A stretch of DNA of 29,612 nt from an uncultured Paenibacillaceae bacterium (lineage in GTDB: Bacteria > Bacillota > Bacilli > Aneurinibacillales > Aneurinibacillaceae), in assembly GCA_937874515.1 (NCBI GenBank), contig CALNBV010000201.1, positions 1 to 29,612 of the forward strand. The letters are read 5' to 3'. The notes under the pieces were generated by a model. The model was given only the letters and a program-made list of their open reading frames with translations, did not search any database and was not told the DNA's origin. The position numbers and the translations under genes are program-made. How positions within the stretch are numbered: the stretch's first letter is position 1; each line of letters opens with the position of its first letter. Shown here in pieces: positions 16,512 through 23,348 of the stretch.

Positions 16512-17450
16512 ATGAACCGTTGGAAAAATAAGAGAATTATGGTGACCGGGGGAGCCGGCTTTCTTGGTTCTCAGGTTGTGAAAAAGTTACAGGAAAAGGA
16601 TTGCCAGCACCTCATTATTCCCCGTAGTAAACAATACGATTTACGTGACCCCCAAACCGCAATAGCATTGCTCAAAGATACCCAACCTAACTTGATTATC
16701 CATTTAGCAGCTTCCGTGGGTGGAATTGAAGCCAACCGCAAAAATCCCGGCTCATTCTTTTATGATAATTTATCCATGGGAATTCATCTTATGGAAGCCG
16801 CACGACACATCGGAATCGAGAAATTTCTTACTTGTGGTACCATTTGTTCCTATCCTAAATTTTCACCCGTTCCCTTTCAGGAAGACGATTTATGGAACGG
16901 TTATCCCGAAGAGACCAATGCACCATACGGACTAGCCAAAAAAATGTTATTAGTACAAGGGCAGGCCTATCGGCAACAATATAATTTTAATTCCATCTTC
17001 CTCTTGCCTGTTAACTTATATGGTCCTGGGGATAATTTTGATTTGGTAACATCCCATGTGATTCCCGCTCTCATTCGTAAATGTATGGAGGCAAAGGAAC
17101 AGGGCAAAGACTATATTTCCGTGTGGGGAAGCGGGAAGGCAACGAGGGAATTTCTATATGTTGAAGATGCAGCTGAGGCCATTGTTCTAGCAGCGGAAAA
17201 TTATGATGGGATCGCACCTATCAATATTGGAACAGGACAGGAAGTTTCCATTCAAGAGTTAGTTCATCTCATCGTTGAAGAGACAGGGTTTCAAGGAGAT
17301 ATTCGTTGGGACCCAACTAAACCTGATGGGCAACCCCGGCGTTGCCTTGATGTGCAAAAGGCTAAACATTATTTTGGTTTTGAGGCAAAAGTGGATTTGA
17401 AAACAGGGTTAAGAAAAACAGTACAATGGTATTTCAATCATAGGAGGTAA
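16512..17450 (+). CDS. fcl: GDP-L-fucose synthase
   Basis: A 312-residue short-chain dehydrogenase that epimerises and reduces GDP-4-keto-6-deoxymannose to GDP-L-fucose with NADPH. The nucleotide-binding motif GGAGFLG is at residues 13-19, and the family-typical HLAASVGGIEANR follows. The catalytic pair is Y139 and K143 (APYGLAKK). C112 and H182 (SHVIPAL) correspond to Cys109 and His179 of the E. coli enzyme. The catalytic serine position is threonine (T110 in CGTICSYPK), a variant seen in many bacterial homologues. The ATG follows GGGAGG by seven bases. It supplies the donor for the adjoining alpha-1,2-fucosyltransferase. GDP-mannose 4,6-dehydratase, needed for its substrate, is not encoded in this window. 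Confidence 0.92.
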   Translation: MNRWKNKRIMVTGGAGFLGSQVVKKLQEKDCQHLIIPRSKQYDLRDPQTAIALLKDTQPNLIIHLAASVGGIEANRKNPGSFFYDNLSMGIHLMEAARHIGIEKFLTCGTICSYPKFSPVPFQEDDLWNGYPEETNAPYGLAKKMLLVQGQAYRQQYNFNSIFLLPVNLYGPGDNFDLVTSHVIPALIRKCMEAKEQGKDYISVWGSGKATREFLYVEDAAEAIVLAAENYDGIAPINIGTGQEVSIQELVHLIVEETGFQGDIRWDPTKPDGQPRRCLDVQKAKHYFGFEAKVDLKTGLRKTVQWYFNHRR

Positions 17451-17455
17451 TGATA

Positions 17456-18256
17456 TTGGGAGTCATTACCATGTCTACGCTAGGGAAAAATGGCCGCTTC
17501 GGAAACCAGCTTTTTCAATATATGTTTCTAAAAACCTATGCAATACGTTTCCAGTGTATTGTGCAAACACCTGTATGGATTGGGCAACAATTATTTGGAG
17601 TTAGAGATTTACCCAATTTATTCCCTTTGCCGGAGGTTAAACAAGTAAGCGAAACACTGGCATTAGACCCTATTCCCCATACACCCATAGTAAACGTGGA
17701 CTTTTGGGGTTATTTTCAATACCATACAAGTTATTATGCACCCTTTAAAGACTATATCCGTTCATTATTTAAACCAATTACTCCCCTCCAGGTTTTAATG
17801 AATGAAGGGGTTCGACGATTACGTTCTCAGGGAAATACTGTGGTGTCTTTTCATTTCCGCAGAGGGGATTATGATGACTATGACGACAAAGTATTTTTCT
17901 GTGCCCCCACTATCTGGTATAGAAAATGGCTGGAAGAGAACTGGAGCAAACTAAACTCCCCTGTTTTATTTATTGCCAGTGATGAACCGGAAAAAGTCCT
18001 GGGGGATTTTCAGGAATATAATCCTGTGACAAGTGAGCAGTTAGGAATCTCTTTTCCTCTTGCCCCCTATTATCCTGATTTTTATTTTTTAAGCCAGAGT
18101 GACATTGTACTTATTTCCAATAGTTCTTTTTCCTTTGCAGCATGCATGTTAAATGAAAGTGGGCAGCTCTTTCTTCGCCCTCACAAAGACCTGGCTCAGA
18201 TGATTCCCTTTGCTCCCTGGAATAGCGAACCCCTTTTACGAGATTTCTCTCCTTAA
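17456..18256 (+). CDS. Alpha-1,2-fucosyltransferase (GT11)
   Basis: A GT11-family transferase moving L-fucose from GDP-fucose onto a sugar acceptor. Motifs in order are NGRFGNQLFQY near the N-terminus, FHFRRGDY (the HxRRxD donor-binding signature), LFIASDEPEKV, and the ISNSSFSFAACML block, all typical. At about 266 residues it is near the usual bacterial size of 270-300. The preceding gene ends TAATG, so ATG 17450 overlaps its stop. However, AGGAGG (17442-17447) is only two bases from that ATG and eight from TTG 17456, which I prefer. Transcription runs with fcl. No terminator is visible before rpoE. The acceptor glycan is unknown. Confidence 0.9.
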   Translation: MGVITMSTLGKNGRFGNQLFQYMFLKTYAIRFQCIVQTPVWIGQQLFGVRDLPNLFPLPEVKQVSETLALDPIPHTPIVNVDFWGYFQYHTSYYAPFKDYIRSLFKPITPLQVLMNEGVRRLRSQGNTVVSFHFRRGDYDDYDDKVFFCAPTIWYRKWLEENWSKLNSPVLFIASDEPEKVLGDFQEYNPVTSEQLGISFPLAPYYPDFYFLSQSDIVLISNSSFSFAACMLNESGQLFLRPHKDLAQMIPFAPWNSEPLLRDFSP

Positions 18257-18270
18257 TTCCCTTGTAAGAC

Positions 18271-18300
18271 TTGCATTTACCCCCACCTTTTGTATACAAT
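18271..18300 (+). promoter_or_regulatory. Sigma-A promoter for rpoE
   Basis: TTGCAT (18271-18276) and TACAAT (18295-18300) are separated by 18 bases and lie about 50 bases before the rpoE start. This separates rpoE transcription from the glycan island. Confidence 0.6.
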
Positions 18301-18353
18301 TAGGATTACTGAATTGATGTGTAATAATATTTGTTAGAAGGGATGTGCCGGGG

Positions 18354-18875
18354 TTGAGTAGTTTGTTAAACCTGGAACCTGAACATATCAAAGAAATGGC
18401 TATGGTTGATTTAGCTTATCGTTTTCTTACCGAAACAAAGAAACCCTATACTTTTAATGAACTTTTTCGTGAGTTAAGTCAGTTAAAAGGTTTAACTGAG
18501 GAAGAAATGAAAGGCCTCATTGCACAGATTTACACTGAAATCAACCTTGATGGCAGATTCTTATGCCTTGGTGACAATCAATGGGGTTTGAAACGCTGGT
18601 ATCTTGTTGAAGCACAAGAAGAAACAGCAGAAGGTGCCCTGCGTCGCAATAAATATCTCGATGACGATGATGATTTCGATGATGAAGATTTAATTGAAGA
18701 TGATGATTACGGTATTGATGATATCGGAGATGAATTAGATCGTATAGCTGAAGAAGAGGATGAAGAAGAAGAAGAAGAAGAAGAAGAACTATATGATGAT
18801 GATGAAATCGAAGATATGGATGATGAAGAAGCTGAAGAAAGTGAAGTTGAGGACGAAGACCTTGACACAAAGTAA
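18354..18875 (+). CDS. rpoE: RNA polymerase delta subunit
   Basis: The delta subunit of Firmicutes RNA polymerase, which speeds enzyme recycling and promoter selectivity. The folded N-terminal domain (residues ~1-90) shows EMAMVDLAYRFL, KKPYTFNELFREL and the hallmark INLDGRFLCLGDNQWGLKRWY. The rest is an extremely acidic, unstructured tail of Asp and Glu. I start at TTG 18354, ten bases after AAGGGA (18338-18343); the GTG at 18345 is too close to that site. This gives about 173 residues, similar to B. subtilis. The tail contains nine consecutive GAA codons (18762-18788). The -35 of the pyrG promoter lies within its last codons. Confidence 0.94.
   Translation: MSSLLNLEPEHIKEMAMVDLAYRFLTETKKPYTFNELFRELSQLKGLTEEEMKGLIAQIYTEINLDGRFLCLGDNQWGLKRWYLVEAQEETAEGALRRNKYLDDDDDFDDEDLIEDDDYGIDDIGDELDRIAEEEDEEEEEEEEELYDDDEIEDMDDEEAEESEVEDEDLDTK
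18762..18788 (+). repeat. Nine tandem GAA codons in rpoE
   Basis: A pure (GAA)9 trinucleotide run encodes nine consecutive glutamates in the acidic tail. Slippage here would change tail length in frame. Confidence 0.9.
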
Positions 18876-18891
18876 CCTCAAGGGTTAAAAT
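18862..18891 (+). promoter_or_regulatory. Promoter of pyrG
   Basis: A perfect -35 TTGACA (18862-18867), inside the 3' end of rpoE, and TAAAAT (18886-18891) are 18 bases apart. Seven bases later comes GGGC (18899-18902), the expected transcription start. It matches the initially transcribed GGGC of B. subtilis pyrG, which is needed for CTP-dependent reiterative G addition. Confidence 0.8.
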
Positions 18892-18898
18892 ACATTTC

Positions 18899-18981
18899 GG
18901 GCTTTAAAAGTTTATGAATCGTTTTTTTTATATCTAAGATAAAAGAAGCGCCCCTCCCGATTGCGGAAGGGGCTTTTTTTT
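18899..18981 (+). promoter_or_regulatory. pyrG CTP-sensing attenuator leader with terminator
   Basis: The leader starts GGGC and leads about 50 bases later to a terminator hairpin. Its stem is 18950-18958 with 18965-18973, carrying GCCCC/GGGGC with one mismatch, followed by eight Ts. The upstream arm and its flank (GCGCCCCTCCC) are almost all C/U, so a 5' poly-G extension made when CTP is scarce could pair with it and block termination. This is the mechanism known for B. subtilis pyrG. The layout (start bases, spacing, pyrimidine arm) is seen here; the regulation is inferred from it. Confidence 0.78.
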
Positions 18982-19105
18982 GTTTTTTTAGTTTTCTTTA
19001 TTATTTTTTTTATGGCTTGGTGTAGCCAAGTTTATATATTTATATTTATAGACTGGTAAGGTTTGTGGCAAAGTATTAATGGGTTTAGAAAGAGGGGTTT
19101 ATTGC

Positions 19106-20701
19106 ATGGCAAAGTATATTTTCGTAACAGGTGGCGTAGTTTCGTCTTTAGGGAAAGGGATTACAGCTGCATCTCTAGGGCGTCTTTTAAAAAATCGTGG
19201 TTTACGGGTAACCATTCAAAAGTTTGATCCTTATATTAACGTTGACCCGGGTACCATGAGTCCATATCAGCATGGCGAAGTTTTCGTAACACAAGACGGC
19301 GCTGAAACAGACCTTGACCTTGGACATTATGAACGTTTTATTGATATTAACTTAAATTCCAACAGCAATGTGACTACAGGGAAAATCTACTCTTCTGTTA
19401 TTACCAAGGAACGTCGAGGGGATTATTTAGGTGGAACGGTTCAGGTTATTCCACACATTACCAATGAAATTAAAGAACGGGCATTCCGTGCTGGCCGTGA
19501 AGATGATGTTGATATTGTAATTACTGAAATTGGTGGCACTGTAGGGGATATTGAGAGTCTTCCTTTCTTAGAAGCCATCCGCCAAATTAAAAGCGATGTG
19601 GGCCGTAACAATGTAATGTACATTCACTGTACTCTCATTCCTTATATCGCTGCAGCTGGTGAATTAAAAACCAAACCAACCCAGCATAGTGTGAAAGAAC
19701 TTCGCAGCCTGGGAATTCAACCTAATGTAATCGTTGTTCGTACAGAAAAACCTGTATCACAGGATATGAAAGATAAAATTGCTTTATTCTGTGATATTGA
19801 CCCTAATGCTGTTATTGAAAATCGTGATGCGGACACCTTATACGAAGTTCCCCTCATGTTAAAAGAACAAGGATTAGACGATTATGTATTGAACCATTTG
19901 GAAATCGACTGTCCACAACCGGATATGACCGAATGGAAAGGGTTAGTTGATAAAATAAAAAGTATCACTAAAACAACTTCGATCGCTATCGTTGGTAAAT
20001 ATGTGGCACTTCACGATGCTTATTTAAGTGTGGCAGAAGCTTTGTATCACGCTGGTTTTGCCAATGATTCTGAAGTGAAAATTAAATGGGTTGATGCCGA
20101 AGAAGTGACGGATGAAAACGTGCAAGAACTTCTTGGGGATGTAGACGGCATCCTTGTTCCAGGCGGTTTTGGTGACCGTGGGATCGAAGGGAAGATTGCT
20201 TCAACCCGTTTTGCCCGGGAAAACAATGTTCCTTACCTTGGCATTTGCCTTGGCATGCAAGTAGCTGTTATTGAATTTGCTCGCCACGTAGTGGGTTTAA
20301 AAGAAGCCAACAGTTCTGAAATTAACCCAACAACACCTTATCCTGTTATTGATATCCTTCCTGATCAACGGGGCATTGAAAACCTTGGGGGAACCATGCG
20401 CCTTGGCATCTATCCATGTAAAGTGGAAAGAGATACGAAAGCAATGGAAGCCTATGATGAAGAACTAGTGTATGAGCGCCATCGCCACCGTTATGAATTT
20501 AATAATGAGTACCGTGAACAATTGAATAATGCAGGGATGACATTCAGCGGAACATCACCTGATGGACGTTTAGTAGAAATAATCGAAGTAGCAGACCACC
20601 CCTGGTTTGTAGCAAGCCAATTCCACCCAGAATTTGCTTCCCGTCCAAACCGTCCACAACCTTTATTCCGTGAGTTTGTAAAAGCATCCTCGAAAAAATA
20701 A
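19106..20701 (+). CDS. pyrG: CTP synthase
   Basis: CTP synthase makes CTP from UTP, ATP and glutamine. It has 531 residues, the normal length. The N-terminal synthetase half starts AKYIFVTGGVVSSLGKGITAASLG, with the P-loop and the DPYINVDPGTMSPYQHGEVFV segment. The C-terminal class I glutamine amidotransferase half has GGFGDRG, the nucleophile C381 in YLGICLGMQ, and HPEFASRP near the end. The ATG at 19106 follows AGAGGGG by eight bases; an in-frame ATG at 19079 has no better site. It is preceded by its own promoter and a CTP-sensing leader, and followed by a two-way terminator facing the reverse-strand membrane protein gene. Confidence 0.98.
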   Translation: MAKYIFVTGGVVSSLGKGITAASLGRLLKNRGLRVTIQKFDPYINVDPGTMSPYQHGEVFVTQDGAETDLDLGHYERFIDINLNSNSNVTTGKIYSSVITKERRGDYLGGTVQVIPHITNEIKERAFRAGREDDVDIVITEIGGTVGDIESLPFLEAIRQIKSDVGRNNVMYIHCTLIPYIAAAGELKTKPTQHSVKELRSLGIQPNVIVVRTEKPVSQDMKDKIALFCDIDPNAVIENRDADTLYEVPLMLKEQGLDDYVLNHLEIDCPQPDMTEWKGLVDKIKSITKTTSIAIVGKYVALHDAYLSVAEALYHAGFANDSEVKIKWVDAEEVTDENVQELLGDVDGILVPGGFGDRGIEGKIASTRFARENNVPYLGICLGMQVAVIEFARHVVGLKEANSSEINPTTPYPVIDILPDQRGIENLGGTMRLGIYPCKVERDTKAMEAYDEELVYERHRHRYEFNNEYREQLNNAGMTFSGTSPDGRLVEIIEVADHPWFVASQFHPEFASRPNRPQPLFREFVKASSKK

Positions 20702-20708
20702 TCAAGTC

Positions 20709-20744
20709 GAAAAGCCACCAAATAATAACATTGGTGGCTTTTTC
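20709..20744. terminator. Bidirectional terminator between pyrG and the membrane protein gene
   Basis: GAAAAGCCACCAA (20709-20721) pairs with TTGGTGGCTTTTTC (20731-20744) around a 9-base loop. T-runs lie on both sides of the stem, so it can end transcription from pyrG and from the convergent reverse-strand gene, whose stop codon sits at 20745-20743. Confidence 0.88.
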
Positions 20745-21210
20745 AACTATGTTTGGTGAACCAATTGTGGTGAAAAAAGAAAAGGGAAAACAGTAGAAAA
20801 TCGCTTAAGATTGAATACCATAAATTCCACCATAACCCATGCTGAATTTCCCCCCACGATAAAAAAATAACTTCGATAATGAGGGAATAAATAACCCAAT
20901 AAGAAATGTATTTTACCATTGAAAGGAAAGTTCTTTTAGTTGGCAGCCATTGAAGGAAGAGATAGGTGGTCATGAAATAAATCCCAAATGCCATAATGGT
21001 GTGTCGGATCATGATTTCTCCAATGCTAAGATCTGGATGCTTCCAAAGAGGATAATACGTAACCAATAAATCTGTTGCTATATTAAGTAAAGCTGCGATA
21101 TAGCATGTAGGTAATAATTTGAAGAAAATCATTTTATTTCCCTTCAAAAGAAAAAACAACCACAAGAGAATGGATAGAGAAATTGTAAGTATCATAGGAA
21201 TAGTTTGCAC
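20743..21210 (-). CDS. Small multi-pass membrane protein, CBO0543-like
   Basis: A 155-residue protein, very hydrophobic, with four or five likely transmembrane helices (residues ~5-22, 30-50, 68-90, 100-120 and 128-148). The length, helix layout and YPLWKHPD-type motif between helices recall the CBO0543 family of small Firmicutes membrane proteins of unknown function. I am not certain of that match. The start taken is GTG 21210; the ribosome site is poor, and ATG at residue 6 is an alternative. It lies in reverse orientation between pyrG and spo0F, where B. subtilis has the unrelated cytoplasmic gene ywjG. It shares a terminator with pyrG. Function unknown. Confidence 0.65.
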   Translation of the reverse strand: MQTIPMILTISLSILLWLFFLLKGNKMIFFKLLPTCYIAALLNIATDLLVTYYPLWKHPDLSIGEIMIRHTIMAFGIYFMTTYLFLQWLPTKRTFLSMVKYISYWVIYSLIIEVIFLSWGEIQHGLWWNLWYSILSDFLLFSLFFFHHNWFTKHS

Positions 21211-21250
21211 ATGATTATTGTTTCTTTATCATTCATTAAAAATAGAAAAA

Positions 21251-21280
21251 GCAGGAATTCTCCTTTTTTAAATCGAATAG
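21251..21280 (+). promoter_or_regulatory. Sigma-H promoter for spo0F
   Basis: GCAGGAATT (21251-21259) matches the sigma-H -35 consensus RnAGGAwWW at every position. ATCGAATAG (21272-21280) matches the -10 RnnGAATww except for the last base. The spacer is 12 bases, within the normal 11-12. B. subtilis spo0F is known to use a sigma-H promoter. No clear Spo0A box (TGTCGAA) was seen nearby. Confidence 0.75.
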
Positions 21281-21322
21281 TTAGGGATGTCTCCTGAAAA
21301 AAAATTATTGTGAGGGATAAAA

Positions 21323-21688
21323 ATGGAGAAGAAAAAAGTATTAGTGGTAGATGACCAGTATGGCATTCGCGTATTGTTATATGAGGTTTTTGGAAAAGAA
21401 GGATATGACACCTTTCAGGCTGCTAATGGGAAACAAGCATTAGAGATTGTGGTTGATGAATCCCCAGATATGGTTATTCTTGATATGAAGATTCCTGGTA
21501 TGGATGGTTTAGAAATTTTAAAAGAGATCAAAAAAATAAATAAAGAAATTAAAGTCATAATGATGACTGCTTATGGCGAATTGGACATGATAAAAGAAGC
21601 AACAGATTTGGGAGCCATTACCCATTTTACCAAACCTTTTGATATTGACGAATTAAGAATGGCTGTCAATAAGCAACTCGCAAGCTAA
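21323..21688 (+). CDS. spo0F: Sporulation phosphorelay response regulator Spo0F
   Basis: A single-domain receiver of 121 residues that takes phosphate from the sporulation kinases and passes it through Spo0B to Spo0A. The acidic pocket D10-D11, the phosphorylated D54 in LDMKIPGMDG, T82 in MTAYGELD and K104 in FTKPFDIDE fall at exactly the numbering of B. subtilis Spo0F. The stretch VDDQYGIRVLLYEVF is near-diagnostic for Spo0F rather than CheY-type regulators. There is no output domain. The ATG follows GTGAGGGA by six bases, behind a sigma-H promoter. The gene shows that the organism belongs to a spore-forming lineage. It lies just before fba, as in Bacillus. Confidence 0.96.
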   Translation: MEKKKVLVVDDQYGIRVLLYEVFGKEGYDTFQAANGKQALEIVVDESPDMVILDMKIPGMDGLEILKEIKKINKEIKVIMMTAYGELDMIKEATDLGAITHFTKPFDIDELRMAVNKQLAS

Positions 21689-21689
21689 A

Positions 21690-21712
21690 GTTATATTGTG
21701 GTATAATATAAC
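21690..21712 (+). promoter_or_regulatory. Extended -10 promoter of fba inside an inverted repeat
   Basis: TGGTATAAT (21699-21707) is a perfect extended -10 (TG-n-TATAAT). No good -35 lies 17 bases upstream. A perfect 8-bp inverted repeat, GTTATATT (21690-21697) and AATATAAC (21705-21712), overlaps it and could be an operator or a chance AT-rich palindrome. Confidence 0.55.
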
Positions 21713-21750
21713 GGTAAATTCACTATATCCATACAAGGAGGATATTACAT

Positions 21751-22605
21751 ATGCCATTAGTGTCGATGTCCGAATTTTTACCGCATGCCAAAGCGAACAA
21801 ATACGCGGTTGGTCAATTTAACATGAACAACCTCGAGTTCACCCAGGCAATCATTGACGCATCCATCGAAGAAAACTCTCCCGTCATTTTTGGCGTCAGT
21901 GAAGGCGCAATGCGTTATATGGGATTGGACTATACTGTAGCAATGGCGAAAGTAGCGGCAGAACGGGCGTCTGTACCGGTCGCGCTGCATCTTGACCATG
22001 GCAGCAGCTTTGAAGTAGTGATGAAATGTATCCAGGCAGGATTTAGTTCCGTTATGTTTGACGGTTCTCATTATCCTCTGGAAGAAAACATTCGCTTAAC
22101 AAAGAAAGTAGTTGAAGCCGCTCACGCAGTAGGTGTTTCAGTAGAAGGTGAACTGGGAACCATTGGCGGTGTAGAAGACGATCTTAATGTTGCTGATGAA
22201 GATGCGAAAATTGCGAAGCCTGATGAAGCGATTCGTTTCTGGAAAGAAACAGGTGTAGATGCCATGGCGATTGCCGTAGGTACTGCCCATGGTATGTATA
22301 AAGCTGAGCCTAAAATCCATTTTGATGTTATAGATGAAGTGGCCCGCAATATTGACGTACCTGTTGTTCTTCATGGAGGATCTGGAGTTCCTGATGAAGA
22401 CATCATAAAAGCCATTAGCCTTGGGGTTGGCAAAATTAATGTGAACACCGAGAACCAGGTGGCTATGACGAAAGTCATTCGCGAAGTTCTTGCAGCGAAG
22501 CAAGACGTGATTGACCCTCGTAAATATATTGGCCCAGCACGTGATGCCATTAAAGAAACTGTACGTGGCAAAATCCGCCTTTTTGGCAGCAATAATCGAT
22601 TCTAA
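21751..22605 (+). CDS. fba: Class II fructose-bisphosphate aldolase
   Basis: A zinc-dependent aldolase of 284 residues that interconverts fructose 1,6-bisphosphate with glyceraldehyde 3-phosphate and dihydroxyacetone phosphate. The active-site block LHLDHGSSFE holds the proton-transfer D82 and zinc ligand H83. Further histidines are in GTAHGMYKAEP and VLHGGSGVPD, and the phosphate-binding INVNTENQ follows. The start PLVSMSEFL and length match the Bacillus FbaA enzymes. The ATG is preceded by AAGGAGGAT at good spacing. It has its own extended -10 promoter and leads fsa/tal, keeping the Bacillus order. Confidence 0.96.
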   Translation: MPLVSMSEFLPHAKANKYAVGQFNMNNLEFTQAIIDASIEENSPVIFGVSEGAMRYMGLDYTVAMAKVAAERASVPVALHLDHGSSFEVVMKCIQAGFSSVMFDGSHYPLEENIRLTKKVVEAAHAVGVSVEGELGTIGGVEDDLNVADEDAKIAKPDEAIRFWKETGVDAMAIAVGTAHGMYKAEPKIHFDVIDEVARNIDVPVVLHGGSGVPDEDIIKAISLGVGKINVNTENQVAMTKVIREVLAAKQDVIDPRKYIGPARDAIKETVRGKIRLFGSNNRF

Positions 22606-22630
22606 CTATCACACTTAAAAGGAGAGAACC

Positions 22631-23278
22631 ATGAGATTTTTTATTGATACTGCAAATGTGGCAGAAATTAAAGAAATCCATGAATGGGGTGTTATATCCG
22701 GAGTAACCACGAATCCTTCCCTCGTAGCGAAAGAAGGACGTAATTTCGAAGATGTAATCAAGGAAATTATTGATATTATCGATGGTCCAATCAGTGCGGA
22801 AGTCATTAGTACTGAAGCGGAAGGCATGATTCGTGAAGGGGAACACCTCGCCTCCCTTTCTAAAAACATAGTTATTAAAGTCCCCATGACAGTTGAGGGA
22901 TTAAAAGCGGTTAAATATCTTACCAAGAAGAAAATTAAAACCAATGTTACACTGGTTTTCTCAGCACCACAGGCACTCCTTGCTGCCCATGCGGGTGCAA
23001 CCTATGTCTCTCCTTTCCTTGGACGTTTGGATGACATTGGCCATGATGGTTTAACTTTAATTTCTGATATCGTTGATATTTTTAGCATCCATGATATTGA
23101 AACAGAAGTTATTGCTGCTAGTATTCGCCATCCCCTTCACATTGTTGAGTGTGCAAGAAACGGTGCCCATATTGCTACTGTTCCTACCAGTGTGTTGCGT
23201 CAGATGGTGAAACACCCCTTAACTGATCTTGGCATTGAACGATTCCTTTCAGATTGGGAGAAAGCGCAAAACAAATAA
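22631..23278 (+). CDS. Transaldolase-like fructose-6-phosphate aldolase
   Basis: A 215-residue short transaldolase family protein (FSA/TalC type; YwjH/Tal of B. subtilis). The start is MRFFIDTANVAEI, then GVTTNPSLVAKEG. The Schiff-base lysine is K83 in NIVIKVPMT, and late motifs include ATYVSPFLGRLDD and TVPTSVLRQMVKHPLT. It either transfers dihydroxyacetone units as transaldolase or cleaves fructose 6-phosphate; the two activities cannot be separated reliably by sequence. The gene starts 25 bases after fba with AAAAGGAGAG ahead of it, so it is co-transcribed. A terminator hairpin follows. Confidence 0.94.
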   Translation: MRFFIDTANVAEIKEIHEWGVISGVTTNPSLVAKEGRNFEDVIKEIIDIIDGPISAEVISTEAEGMIREGEHLASLSKNIVIKVPMTVEGLKAVKYLTKKKIKTNVTLVFSAPQALLAAHAGATYVSPFLGRLDDIGHDGLTLISDIVDIFSIHDIETEVIAASIRHPLHIVECARNGAHIATVPTSVLRQMVKHPLTDLGIERFLSDWEKAQNK

Positions 23279-23286
23279 TAACGGGG

Positions 23287-23324
23287 AAGAAGCACTTTTA
23301 TACAGGAAAAAAGGTGCTTTTTTT
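23287..23324 (+). terminator. Terminator between tal and murA
   Basis: A stem of AAGCACTTTT (23290-23299) with AAAAGGTGCTT (23309-23319), including one G-T pair, extends by flanking A-T pairs and ends in a run of seven Ts. MurA begins only 24 bases later, with no room for a full promoter in between. Confidence 0.8.
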
Positions 23325-23348
23325 CCAATCAATAAGGGGAAAATAACC

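Noticed and set aside
12118..18256. Insertion sequence or integrase driving the glycan island
   Set aside because: No transposase, recombinase, tRNA or flanking direct repeat was seen at either boundary.
18541..18870. Reverse-strand open frame rich in Leu and His opposite rpoE
   Set aside because: It is the antisense of the acidic Asp/Glu codon run; composition alone keeps it open.
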